DNA of 64,000 bases from Prorocentrum cordatum (taxonomy: Eukaryota; Sar; Dinophyceae; Prorocentrales; Prorocentraceae). This document shows positions 31,641 through 42,202 of the stretch, in pieces. Where the stretch lies: contig CAUYUJ010000192.1 of NCBI GenBank assembly GCA_963575745.1, positions 181,416-245,415 on the forward strand, in the 5' to 3' direction. The first letter of the stretch is position 1; each line of letters starts with the position of its first letter. A program made the position numbers and the translations under genes. The notes beneath the pieces were generated by a model. It made no database searches. It was not told the origin of the DNA and saw only the letters and a list, made by a program, of their open reading frames with translations.

Positions 31641-32163
31641 CGCCACCAAACCTCCTCCGTCTCGTGCAGTTCACGATTCGGACAACGTTACGGGCCCTTG
31701 ACCTGAATTTGATGACATGCATCACAGCGATGTTCTGTGACCCTTGGGGCGGCATCGGCAGTTCAGGGGACAGCCGGTCCTCCTCCTTCTCCTCCCTTCA
31801 TCATCCCTCCTCTCCCCTCCTCCTCCCGCCTCTCCTCCTCCTCCTCCTCCTCCTCCTCCTCCTCTTCCACCTCCTCGAGAGGATTATATTGACAGCCAAC
31901 CCACTGCAAGATGAGCACAAGCCAGCGCAAGCCCTTCTCACATACACAATTCCTTCACATCGCTGCCTTTGACTCGGCGTGTGCACAAGCCCTCCGAAAG
32001 AGATCACGCACGCCGCGCATGTTTGGCGCGAAGAGGGCCCTTTCCGCCCTCCTCCCGCCTCCCCCAGTTGTAGAATGACCTTCAGGGGAGGCGGGGGTTC
32101 CTGCATGTCGAGTTTCAGGAGCGTGTAGCATGGCAGGTAAATAGGACAGACAGAAACTGCTCG

Positions 32164-32232
32164 CCTGAAGTGTCCGGGGGGGCCGTGGCCTGAAGTGTCC
32201 ACGGGGGCCGTGGCCTGGAGTGTCCGGCGGCT
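32164..32232 (+). repeat. Three copies of a 24-bp unit before the retroelement
   Basis: CCTGAAGTGTCC then GGGGGCCGTGG repeats about three times, immediately upstream of the spliced-leader relic. Confidence 0.7.
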
Positions 32233-32256
32233 TCGCCTGGCTTTGACGCGTGTTGA

Positions 32257-32278
32257 TCCGAAAACATTATGGCTCAAG
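32257..32278 (+). other. Spliced-leader relic, 18/22 match
   Basis: TCCG....CATTATGGCTCAAG agrees with the conserved dinoflagellate 22-nt spliced leader (core CCATTTTGGCTCAAG) at 18 of 22 positions. It ends 151 nt upstream of the gag start codon at 32,430. Such relics arise when a trans-spliced mRNA is reverse-transcribed back into the genome. Here it would mean that the retroelement's own transcript was trans-spliced. Confidence 0.6.
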
Positions 32279-32429
32279 GCGCAGTTGAAGCTACAGCGCT
32301 CGACCCACCTTCCCCGCCGAAGCGACAGCGCTCGGCAGTTTCACTCACCTTTCGCGTACATCATCCGGCATTGCGGACGGAAAATCAACTTGGTAGCCGA
32401 GCAGGCTTGATCCACCTGCTTGCGACAAC

Positions 32430-33049
32430 ATGGCGCAGCAGTTCCCCCCCTATGTCCAGCAGCTCATGTCGAACCACACGGTGTCGCCCTCATGGGACCC
32501 GGCGCGCGAGCACACGTACACCTCCTGGGACTATGTGTCAGATTTGCGCATGTGGGAGATGTGCACGGAGGCGCATCAACGCACGCACGGCCCCATGGCG
32601 ATGCTACAGCTGCAGCGCCTCGCGCGGGAGACTGTTCGCCAAGTGCCGCCGGACCAGCCGGCCGACGGCCTCCACATAGACTCCAACGACGGCCAGGGCA
32701 GGATTTGGCGGTCGGGCCTCGACCTGCTCATTCACGGCCTCTCGCGGAAGTTCGCGCCGCTCGAGGTGGAATCGGCCATCCACTCGCGATGACGGCGCTG
32801 GTGGCGTTCAGGCGCCGCCCAGGGGCGCCCATCGACCAGGCGATCGCACGTTTTGACCTGCTCAGGTTCGAGGCGGCCGACACGGGCAACTTCCATCTCG
32901 GACCTCCGAGCTTGGCTTGGATGCTCTTGAACGCCATGGGCATCCCGAGCCATCAGCGGGCGCAGTTCCTCGCACCGACAGGCGGGAACCTGCCCGTGAA
33001 AGACGACCAGCTGAACTACCTCATGGCGTTCATACGTCGTCAGGGGTAA
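32430..33049 (+). pseudogene. Retroelement gag-like remnant, N-terminal part
   Basis: Starts MAQQFPPYVQQLMSNH. The first about 115 codons are in one frame. At about 32,775 the protein-like sequence continues in another frame (AFRRRPGAPIDQAIARFDLL ... LAWMLLNAMGIPSHQRAQFL), ending at a TAA at 33,047. The pattern of a long-chain amphipathic region with AFRRRPG and FDLLRFEA resembles the gag part of Ty1/copia-like polyproteins seen in dinoflagellate genomes. That assignment is by recollection of the family and was not searched. Gag would package element RNA. The frameshift and stop show decay. The start was chosen at the first ATG after the spliced-leader relic that opens the protein-like frame. 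Confidence 0.5.
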
Positions 33050-33291
33050 CTGCGCGAGCAGCAGGGCCTCGAGGGAGCTGCGGCTGCTGGGCCGCGCGTT
33101 GCCGCCAACTTCGCTGGTGCAGCGGACGCAGACGCAGCATGCAGACCCCATATGGAGGAAACGACTGATTCTTCTTCTTCCCGACCCCTTCCGCGCCGTG
33201 GGGCGGCGACCAGGCGCCGTTTCCCTTTTACGATCGCCGCCGCTCCCCGCCGCCACCGCAGCCGTGGGGCGGCGCCCAAGGCGCCGACCAA

Positions 33292-33942
33292 ATGGGCTGG
33301 GCCGGCAACGCGTCCCGAGCGACGGACTGTTCTTCGTCCTGGCGCTGCCAGCGCGTTTACTTCGCAGACGACGAGGATGTCAACAGTTCTGACACGGACG
33401 ACGACGCCCACGGTACGTTCACGATTTTCCAGGTGACCATCAATGCCAACACGAATGAGGAGCTCTACGAAACCCATACGGCGCGGAGAGCCGGTGGCGT
33501 GCTCAGACTGGCCGCATGCCTCGCCGATTCCTTTGCGGGGGGTCGAGCAAAGGCGATGACCGCGGAAAAGACCGATACCGGCGCCCCAGCGGCTGGAGCT
33601 TCCTCAAGGATGCTGGCGGCGGTGCCACGTGCCCGGAGTGCGACGGCTACGACGAGGGCTCGGGCAAGGGATTCGACGGCAGCGGCAAGGGCAAGACTAG
33701 AGGCGTCTGAACCCTCTAGGAGGCAACGGTGTCAGGCTCAAGTGCGACAATCCCGCATGCGGGAGCCAAGAGCATCTCTGGCGCCAGCGCGATGGCCCCA
33801 ATGCCGAGCAGTACAAGCGGCAGCGTATGTCGAGACAATATGGCGGGCAGCGTGACTTCGACATGCCAGCCGAGCCCCCGACGCGGCAGTCGCCTCCGGT
33901 AGCAGAGGTGCCCAGGCGGCCGGGGCAGCAGCGGCAGTAGAA
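33292..33942 (+). pseudogene. Retroelement gag remnant, C-terminal part with knuckle-like motif
   Basis: Protein-like sequence jumps through three frames: DEDVNSSDTDDDAHGTFTIF and TINANTNEELYETH (about 33,360-33,485), then GWSFLKDAGGGATCPECDGY (about 33,590), then RLKCDNPACGSQEHLWRQ (about 33,737-33,790), ending at TAG near 33,940. The last motif has C-x4-C-x4-H, like a zinc knuckle that has lost its fourth ligand. It sits between gag and the protease, as expected for a polyprotein. Confidence 0.45.
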
Positions 33943-33984
33943 TGCCGAACTACAGCAGCAGCCTCCTCCAGCGAGTCGACCGCC

Positions 33985-34966
33985 ATGGAGCGTTGGCAGC
34001 GTCTGACTGGGCAGAGCGCGGGACCGACCGAGGCGACCACTCGCCGATTTTTCGTCTCGCCTCTCATGGTCGCCGAGGGCGTCCACGAGTGCAACGCCCA
34101 GCACATTCGCGAACATCCCCATCACGACCACGATGACGACCCGCACCGGGATGGCCCGCGCCCGCGCGGGCTGCTGCAGGAGCCAGGCGATGGCCGCGAT
34201 GTCGCCGCCCGCTTCTCCAGCGCCACTGCGCGCCCATCAACGCGGCGCGCTGAGGGGCTCGGAGACGACAACGAGGTCCCGAACACTTCCGGCCAGGCAC
34301 CGCGCGACACACAGGAGCAGCACCACGAGCATTGGAACCCGGAGCGCAGGGAGCGCGGCGCGAAGTGGTTTGCTGGACCTGTCTGCTTCAACACCGAGCG
34401 CGGCGATCCTGTGGAGTGCGAGGTGTTCTTTGGAGCCGCCCGCCGGCCGCCTGCCCGGCTTCGAACGCCTCCTCATTGACCCCGGCGCCTACGACAATCA
34501 GGTGGGCACGCAGTGGGTTCATCGTCGGGCGAAGGAGGCGGAGGTGGTCGGCGAGAGCCCCACCCTCGCGCACTTGCAGACTCCGATGTTCGTCGAGGGC
34601 GCGGGTGCAAACCCGCGGCGCGCGAACGACCAGGCGACGACGCCGGGCTTCTTCCGGGAGATTCACGGTCGATGCCACAAGATGACCCATGAGGCGCCGG
34701 TCGCGCCGAATAGTAGCATCCCGGCGCTCTGGGGCCAGCAATCGATGGAGCAATGCCGCTCGGTCTTGGACACCCCCCCGCCCAAGCTCTACTTATGCGG
34801 GCCCAGCAAGATCATCTTCGCTCCTCCGCCCCGGCTCGATCACGTTTCAGATGATCAAGGGTGCTTCGGGCCATCTGATGATGCCGGTAAGCCATTTCCG
34901 CGCTGCGGAGAGATCGACGCCGTTTCCGTGCTGTGGCGAGGTCCACGCCGACCGCTCGCGACTTGA
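33985..34966 (+). pseudogene. Retropepsin-like aspartic protease remnant
   Basis: A leader in one frame (WFAGPVCFNTERGDP, about 34,370-34,410) is followed after a frameshift at about 34,440-34,470 by LLIDPGAYDNQVGTQWV. DPGA at 34,478-34,489 corresponds to the D-(S/T/P)-G active-site box of retroviral-type aspartic proteases. Downstream, PALWGQQSMEQCRSVLD and PKLYLCGPSKI fit the flap and C-terminal strand region of dinoflagellate Ty1/copia-like proteases. The protease would cleave the gag-pol polyprotein. No integrase or copia-type reverse transcriptase follows, so the pol part has been lost. Disabled by frameshifts. Confidence 0.55.
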
Positions 34967-35980
34967 ATTTGCACAACTTTGAGCAGAGCGATCATATCGA
35001 CGCACTGGCCCCGAAGTCGCGGACGCGATGATGCAGACTACGAGACCAGCAGGACCACCATCGACAGCCTTTATTTCAGACTACGCGCGCCATGGGCGTC
35101 AAGGCGACGACCCGATCCAGCTGGGAATTTAGAGTCACGGTCGGACGTGCGACGATCAACGCGCCCCTGGCCACCGCCGCCCCCAGGGCTCTCGCCGAGC
35201 ACCGGCGCGCGCGCGCCGATGCAGAACCTCGCGCCGAGTCGAGCGCCCCCTGGCACCTGCAGCGCCAGCCGCTCAAGATCACCCGGCTGGCGGGCCCATC
35301 GCAGCGCCGACAACTGGCAAGCCTCTCCCTGGGCCGGGCCGGTCGGTTTCCGCGCGCGCCGGTTTGGTCGGTCGGTCTGGGCCGGTCGGTCTGCGAAGTT
35401 TTTTTCGGCATCGCCGGTCCGGGTCGGTCCGGGCCCGTGCGTTCGCTTTCCGATTCGATTGCTCGAGGCATCCTGGCGTTCGAGGGCCCTCGTCATCGCC
35501 GCGGGTGGACGCGGCTCGGAAAATTGATCGCGGGTCCCCTCGGAGGCTCTCCGCACCCATGGTTTTTTTTTCGGCGGCCTTCACTTTTTTGTCGGCGGCC
35601 TTTTTCGGCTCGGCGGCCTTCGCCTTTTTTTCGGCGTCTTTTTCGGCTGCGCGTTTTCTCTGCGGCCTTCGTTTTTTTTTTTTGTCGGCGGCCTTCGTTG
35701 TTGTTATTGTGCGTTGTGTTGCTTTTTATGTTGTTTCTCCCTGGCGGCCTTCGCTTTTTTCCGGCGGCCTTTTTTTCGGCGGTCTTTTTTTCCGGCGGTC
35801 TTCGTTTTTGCACGGCGGCTTTTTTTTCGGCTGCCTTCTCTCAGCGGCTACGCCGCCCGCCCCCGCTGCCCGCGGCGCCCCCGCCCCGGCCGCCGCAGCC
35901 AGCGCCAGAGGCGCGGCGGCGGCGACGGCGACGACGACGACGACGACGGTTGCGGCGGCGGCGACGACGGCGACGACAAC
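34967..35980 (+). other. No gene; T-rich GGCGGCC tandem stretch
   Basis: 35,300-35,430 has GGTCGGTCTGGGCCGG-like direct repeats. 35,555-35,850 is an imperfect array of T-runs plus CGGCGGCCTTCG (about 18-30 bp units). 35,930-35,985 is GAC/GCG-rich. No endonuclease domain is found here, although the LINE that follows would be expected to have one. Confidence 0.6.
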
Positions 35981-37519
35981 GGCTTTGAGTCGGCCTGGCG
36001 CCTGATCCATTATGCGGTCACGCCGACGAGCCGCCACTTTGCCGCGCCCGTCGCCGCGCGCGCGGCCGCGGTCGACGACCGCGCGGAGCACCTGGAGAGG
36101 CAGTCTGCCAAGCGCCGCACCATCAGTTTCCACGAGTGGGCCCAGGACGCCGTGATCACGGGCGCGCAACCAGTCTTCGGCATGACGAAGCTAAAGGATT
36201 GGGCACACAAGGAGGTGGACAGGTTTAGCATCCGCACGGCGCAACTTCAGGCGGTGGCGGACAGTCAGATGGCTTTCTGGAACGACATTTGGAAGGGCAC
36301 TGTGCTTTCGCAGAAGCCAGACCAGAGCAGTCATCACGGACGTGCAGGATAACATCGACAAGGCCATCATCAACGACTACGACACCGAGCACCTCATCGA
36401 CATGGATGGCGAGACCCTTGAGCTCGTCCGCAGCCTCCGGAGGGATGCCCTCTCTGCCCCGACGATCAGCGAGGTGCGAGCGGCCTCGAAGACGTTTGCT
36501 TGGCAGACAGGCCTGGGCGTAGACGCCATGCCCCGTCGTGCCTACTCCATCCTGTCCGACGAGTCGCTTGCCATGCTGCTATGCACCTTGTGGGCTTCGG
36601 AGGCGTGGGGACGTTGGCCGTCCTCCATCATGGCCGTGCACGTGATGCTCCTCGCGAAGGCACAGGCTGGGTCCGCCCAATTGCCTTGCTCCCCATCCAT
36701 CTACAGGGTCTATACCAAGGTGCACATAGGCCTCATTCAACGATGGATGGCGGCCCATGAGAGGCCCTACTTCGCCCTGGGAGCTGGAAGATCGACCATT
36801 GATGAGGGGGCTCGCACCACGGTACACGTCGAGGCGACGGATGCCACAGACGGCGACGCCGTCGTCACGACGCTGGTGGACATCAGCAAGTGCTTCGACA
36901 GGGTCATGTGGATCAAGACCACTCGCGCGGCCCAACACAACGGCTTCCCGGCGGACATCCTCAGGGCGGCGCTCTCCATGTTCATGGCATCCAGAAGGAT
37001 TAGTTGGGGGCGACCTACTCATGCGCGGCGCGCACCATGGTGGGAGCTCCGCCTGGCTACACGGTAGCGATGTACCTGCTTCAGTTGACCATGATGATGT
37101 CATCCCATGTCTTAGGCGCCTCGCTGCATGGCCTCAAGATCACTCTGGCTATCTACGTGGGCGGCATTACGCTGCAGATATTGTCCCACTCGGCCGAGAT
37201 AGTAGAGCTGGCGACGTCTGTCATCGCGAGGCTTGCCGCGGTCTTGGAGGCGTTGGAGCTTCCGATTGCCAGGGGCAAGGCCAAGATCCTGCGCTCCTCG
37301 CCGTGGCTGGCTGAGCAAGTGGCGCGACGACACCGCGCGTTCGGCTTCGAGGCGGCGCGGCCGCTCACTGTCTTGGGACTTGAAAGTCGCGCGGGCGCTC
37401 GGCTCGCATACTCGGCGATCCACAGGAGGGCGCGCAAGGTCAAGGAGAGCCCCCCCCCAGGTTTCGGACGCTCCGAGGACTGGCGCGGATCGCCCGAAGA
37501 GTTGCGCGCCCCGCGCTGA
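35981..37519 (+). pseudogene. LINE-type reverse transcriptase, catalytic motif YVGG
   Basis: The pre-RT region (WRLIHYAVTPTSRHFAAPV; VFGMTKLKDWAH) shifts frame at about 36,340 into the RT fingers and palm: TFAWQTGLGVDAMPRRAYSI, a short out-of-frame patch reading VRPIALLP at about 36,672-36,695, and YFALGAGRSTID. Motif A is TTLVDISKCFDRV. A further shift near 37,000 leads to motif B-like GAPPGYTVAMYLLQLTMMM and motif C. Motif C should be a Y-x-D-D box, but reads IYVGGITL (YVGG at 37,154-37,165). Both metal-binding aspartates are replaced by glycine, so the enzyme would be inactive even without the frameshifts. No EEP endonuclease precedes it, which fits 5' truncation. RT would copy element RNA at the target site. 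Confidence 0.7.
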
Positions 37520-38370
37520 TACCAGGCATGGCGTACGAAATCCGCATGGTCGGAGCCCCGCCGTCATTGCTGGCCACGATGACGAACGTGGCGCGCACAG
37601 GCTGGGCCAAGACCCCAGCGGCATCGTCGACGTGGCTGGCGACGCTGCTGAAGGAGGCCCCGCGCCAGATGCTTGAGAGCATGGCCATGGCGGAGCCTCT
37701 CTACACGTGGGCGCAGATGGTGCACGGCCGACAGGTGCCACTACACATTTTCGAGAAGGCTTGGGGCGCGCAGGCCAGGACATTGACCAGCTCCGCTGCA
37801 GGCCCCGCGGGAGCGCTGCAGCTACTCCTTCGGCGTCTCGGATGGAGAGCTCACTCGGCGACGCGATGGGCCACGGGGAACGGCATGCATACTGTCTTGC
37901 CTGGCACGTCGCCGGGTCGGATACGGGTCGCGGCCGGGCGAAATTGGAGGAATGGTCCAACATGCGAGAGCGCGCGCCCGAGCTTCCCCCTGCTCTTCGG
38001 GACCCGCGGGGCTACTGGATCGAACCGATCGCGGCCATGCTCCGCGCCAACCCTGAAGCCTCCGCGCGGGGCCTGGGCACGCGAGCGAGGGGGCCTAGGA
38101 TCGACGGCCATCGGGGCCCAGTGGGCGCAGCAGAGGCTCTGCTCTGTCGGCTACGTAGACGGCCCAAACTGTACCTTTTGTCGGGACTGTCGTGGGAACC
38201 CTCACCATGGGCTCTGGTCCTGCCCGGACCTGAGCGACATGTGCACGGATGCCGTGGGCGTTGACAACAGGAGACGCGCAGTCCAGGCCCCTCCCAACGA
38301 CCTCTTCCACACGAGAGGCCTCGCGCCGCGAGCGGCACTCCCTGCGCTGCCGCCATTGGCGGGTGCATAG
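37520..38370 (+). pseudogene. LINE post-RT region with Cys/His motif
   Basis: IPGMAYEIRMVGAPPSLLAT continues the RT thumb/connection of the same element in a new frame. Near its end (about 38,170-38,225) FCRDCRGNPHHGLWSCPD gives a compact C-x2-C-x4-H-x6-C array, as in the zinc-binding motif between RT and RNase H in many LINEs. Frame changes separate it from both neighbours. Confidence 0.6.
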
Positions 38371-38389
38371 GCCTGGCACTGCTGCGCGG

Positions 38390-39000
38390 GCGGCAGGGGC
38401 GCGACGATCACAGGGGGAGATCCACGCAGACATCCCGGCCAAGTGCCCACTGCACTGGCCCGGGGCGAGCCGAGCTGGTTGGGGCATCGCGGTGATGAGT
38501 GGCAGGGTGCTGCAGGGCATGGCACGCGGACCACTGCCGCGCCTGCAGCAGACAGCGCGGAGGGGAGAGGCATATGCGATGATCCAGGCGATGAAGCACG
38601 GCCAGTTTCTCATGCACGTCAAAACGGACTGCTTGGGAACCATAGAGGGCTTTGAGCAGGGGAGGCGCCGCGCCAGGCACCCGCGGAGGGACAGCGCAGC
38701 GCGGACGTGTGCCGCCAGCTGCGGCATGCCTCGGAGGACCTAGGTGGTCTCGGTGATGACCTCGCAGTCAGCACGGTCAAGGGCCACCGGACCTCTCTCG
38801 AGTCTGGAGAGTCGCCAGAGAAGCTCGGCAACGGCTGCGCAGACATGGCGGCCAAGAGAGGCATGGCGATCCACGGTGCGCCTGACATCGCGCGCGAGCG
38901 CCATGCCGAGCTCCCGGCCAAGGTGCGACAAATGGCTGTCTGGCCCGGGTCCAGCCAGGCCAACGTGGAGGCGCGACCGGCGGACAGGGGACATACCCAG
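38390..39000 (+). pseudogene. RNase H remnant of the same LINE
   Basis: One frame gives IHADIP (position of the first catalytic Asp), RAGWGIAVMSG, QTARRGEAYAMIQAM (Glu), and MHVKTDCLGTIEGFEQG (second Asp). After a frameshift at about 38,700, VKGHRTSLESG and KLGNGCADMAAKRG supply the last Asp. This D-E-D-D order is that of type I RNase H, which removes element RNA after first-strand synthesis. The catalytic residues survive but the frame is broken. From 39,001 to 39,566 the frame is open but carries no recognised domain. Confidence 0.65.
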
Positions 39001-39566
39001 GGGCACCGGCGGCGGCGGCGCGCGCCATCCAATGAGGGATCGAGTGAGTTTGAGCAAACATGTGCCCGTTTAGTGCCAGCGAGGCTGACGATGTGCTCAC
39101 CGCCCACGGTCTGCCCGATCCACTGCTGGTCTGGCGCGCCTCAAGCGAGGCAGCTGCCAGGCGCGATCCGACCTGGCCCGGGGCCCGAGGTCCCGGGGTC
39201 GAGGAAATGCCCGCGGGAAGGGGGCCTGGGGGCCAAGCGGGCCACCGGGTTCCGCGGCCTGGAGGCGGCGGCCCCTGGTGGGCACAGCGAGCGGCCCAGG
39301 ACCGAGCCGCTGGCCGCTCCCAGGTCTGATGAAGACGAAATGCAGGGAGCGGGGAGGTCGTTGAGTCGCCGTCTGGAGGACGTCGATTGGCAGGAGGAGC
39401 GGGAGCAGGAGGACAGGTCTCACAGGGTCAAGCCTCGGGTCACCCTCCCTCCCTCGGCCTCGAGTCTGTCGAGCCCCCCTCCTCCTCTGGTGTTCCCTAG
39501 TCCTGAAGCTGAGGTGCCAGGTCGCCTGGCCGGCCCCCCGCCCTGCCCCATTGTTGCCATCGGCGT

Positions 39567-39632
39567 TGGTCTCCTCCTCCTCCTCCTCCCCCTCCCCCTC
39601 CCCCTCCTCCTCCTCCTCCTCCTCCTCCTCCG
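39567..39632 (+). repeat. CCT tract before spliced-leader relic
   Basis: A CCT/CCC run directly abuts the spliced-leader relic. A pyrimidine tract in this position could have served as a trans-splice acceptor. Confidence 0.85.
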
Positions 39633-39650
39633 CTGCCATTTTGGCTCGAG
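39629..39650 (+). other. Spliced-leader relic, 19/22 match
   Basis: TCCG..GCCATTTTGGCTC.AG agrees with the conserved dinoflagellate spliced leader at 19 of 22 positions. Differences are two bases after TCCG and one near the end. It lies 138 nt upstream of the ORF1 start at 39,789 and marks the probable 5' end of the second LINE. Confidence 0.7.
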
Positions 39651-39788
39651 TGGGGACAGGCCCCATTGAGTTGAGGCAGCTCCTTTCTCGGAGCGTTCCT
39701 GGGGTCAGAGCCGGGCGGTCACCTTTCTGATTTCACCTCCCCTGCTGAGGGGGCCTCTCATTTTGCGCAGGCAATCTCTCTCGCGGCC

Positions 39789-40879
39789 ATGGCACTTGAT
39801 GCTAATGCTATGCGAGAGCTCTTGCAGGCTGAGTTCAAGCCCGTGCAGGAGCAGATCAACACTTTAGCCAGTGGCATTTCTCACAACATGTCGCTGATCA
39901 AACAGGTCGACGCTGGCACGAGTGCGAGGATGGACGCCTTCAGTAAAGATATCGCCGAACTTCGTGCGCAGATTCAGGGCACCCAGACCCGCATGGCTGC
40001 CATGGAGATGCGTGCAGCCGTCGACACCTGTGCCCCGATCGACTTGGATGATGAAGAGGACGCAAGGACTGACCCCTACGGCGGCCCACGTCGTGCCCGT
40101 CCTGTTTCCCTCCCTGACGCTGAGCTTGCTGCGCGCGTCGAGAAGCTCGAGGGTCTCATTTCGTCCCGGCCATCCAATCCGAGCAGTACGTCTCCTGGCA
40201 GTGCAACCTCGCTGCGAAGTGACCCATGGTCCACGTTCGTGCCTTCTTCGGCTCGCTCTTCGACACGTCCTGCTGCCGCTGAGGAAATCCGTAATCGCAA
40301 AAAAAGATATGGATCCGAGGCTTTCCGAGGAAGCAAATGGCCACTTCTTTTCTGAATCACTTCTCCGTGGTCAAAACGAAGATGGACCGTGAGTGCAAGG
40401 ATAAGTGCAAAGCGCAGGTTCATAATTTCAAGTTCAGCTACAACAGTCAGTTCGACGATGAGGATGATGCTCAGCTATTCCATGCCGCAACCAGAGCTGA
40501 CCCAGCATTCCTTACTTGGACGGACCCACGTGAAGGGAAAGTCTATCCTCTTCGTGCTGGTTGGGATCAGCCCTTGCCGATTCGTCAACGCTCTTATGCT
40601 CTTGGTCAGTGTTGGCAGCTTATCATGGATGAGATGAAAACGAAGGGTCTCTGGCAGCAATCCATGCGCCTTGGGTCGAACCCGTTCGCTGGCGTGCTCT
40701 ACCCCTCCAACTCCGCCACGGAGGATGCATGGGACCTGGTCAAGATCTTGGATAACGAAGGAGAGATGGGCACCTCCAACATCACCCCGCAGAAAGACAT
40801 GCGCGACCTCGGCTTCGAGGCGACCTTCGTCGACGCATTGGCTGAGAGGGTCGCTGCCATCATTGCCAAGCAGCGCTAG
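39789..40879 (+). pseudogene. LINE ORF1-like nucleic-acid-binding protein, one frameshift
   Basis: Begins MALDANAMRELLQAEFKPV. Residues about 10-75 are heptad-like and probably coiled coil (IKQVDAGTSARMDAFSKDI and on). An acidic/Ser-rich linker follows (APIDLDDEEDA). Near 40,330 the frame changes and continues as MATSFLNHFSVVKTKMDREC and YALGQCWQLIMDEM, to a TAG at 40,877. A coiled coil followed by a basic globular part matches ORF1 of dinoflagellate LINEs by recollection. ORF1 chaperones element RNA. The start follows a 138-nt leader after the spliced-leader relic. Confidence 0.6.
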
Positions 40880-40918
40880 GATGCAGTACTATGGGAATCG
40901 GCAGCTGGCTCCTCGACA

Positions 40919-42202
40919 GTGGCCTGCAGTACTGGTGAGCGACGTGGACGTCCACGTGTGGGTGCTCGCGCAGCGAAGCCGCGCCTCTGTGCGCCTCCCT
41001 CTTCCCCCTCCTTTTCCTCGTCCGCCTCTTCCTCCTCCTCCTCCTCCAGCTCGTCGTGCGTGGAGCCGCCTCTGGTGCTCCCCGGTCTGCGCACTAAGAT
41101 TTTGAATGCGTGGAGAGTTCTTTTTTCTCTGACTGAGTCGCTCGGGGTGGCTTCTTGGAATTCACAAGCGTTGCTAGGCTCGGTTCACGCCAATCATCAG
41201 CGTCAGTGCCGCAAGTACTTATGTTTTCGAAACCTCGTCGAGAAATATATGATCGTATTTACGCAGGAGACACGTGGGACGTTTGATGATCTGGAGACTC
41301 TTCGGCGTGACTTCCCCTCTCATCATCATATCAGTAGTTTCTGCGGCACCCCGAAAACTGGAGTTTTCGTCATTTCCATTTCGAAAAAGCCCATTCGCAA
41401 GTTCTCGGCCGCTCGTGTGGTTCCCGTCGCCCCTGGGAGGGTCCTGGTTCTTCGTCTCACTGGTCCTGGTGGTCAGTTTGCGCTTGGCAATGTGCAATTA
41501 GACCCTGCCTTATCGTCTGGCGGAGCATTTCGTGTTTTACAACAGCTCAGGAAGGTGGTTCCTGCTCCTGGACAGGCGCTCGCTTGCATCGGTGGCGACT
41601 GGAACATCCTTGAGCTCGACGAGTTTAGGCAGGCTGTGGACGGCAGCATCACCATTCCTCCTGATGACAGCATCACCCTCCGCAGGTTACCCAGCCTCTT
41701 TGGTGAACTCGCCGAGGTACCCCAAGAAGAACCCACTCACAGCACGTCTATTGGTGATGTTGTCCTTTCTGCATGTTGTCTCGACCGCATTTATTGGTCA
41801 GCGCCGACAGCCGAGATGCTCGACTGGCACGCTCGCTCCAATGTCATTGGGCTTGCTCACGACAGACACGGGTGTTCGGACCATGTTCCTGTTTTCGTCC
41901 AGGTCGCTCCTGGGGCGGGCCCTCCGTCTCTGCCGAGATGGCTTTCTTCTCACCCTGGCTTCCCTGAGCTGGTTGAGAGTGTCTTGAGTGAGTGCGAGCT
42001 AAGTGACGACCCGTTCGATCGCCTTCAGGAATGCAAGGCGGCCATGTTCGCTGCGCGGGACTCCTTGGCCAGCCAGCTCTACCGTCTGGGGCCGAGTGAC
42101 GGGCGGCAAGAGATTGCCGTCTGCCTCAGGTTTATGCGTGCTGCACGTGCTCATAAACGTGCGCATCTACATGCTTGCCTTCATGCTCCCCCTTTTTCTT
42201 AG
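40919..42202 (+). pseudogene. LINE ORF2 N-terminal EEP endonuclease
   Basis: The frame is open from 40,919, but the first about 60 codons cross a CCT tract. The domain starts at about 41,130. Signatures of the exonuclease/endonuclease/phosphatase fold are: VASWNSQAL (Asn), FTQETRGTF (metal-binding Glu), KTGVFVIS, ACIGGDWNILE (Asp-x-Asn), CLDRIYWS, and GCSDHVPVFVQV (Asp-His). All catalytic positions are present. The domain nicks target DNA to prime reverse transcription. It is cut off by a stop at 42,200, from a frameshift at about 42,190, just before the RT domain. Confidence 0.8.
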
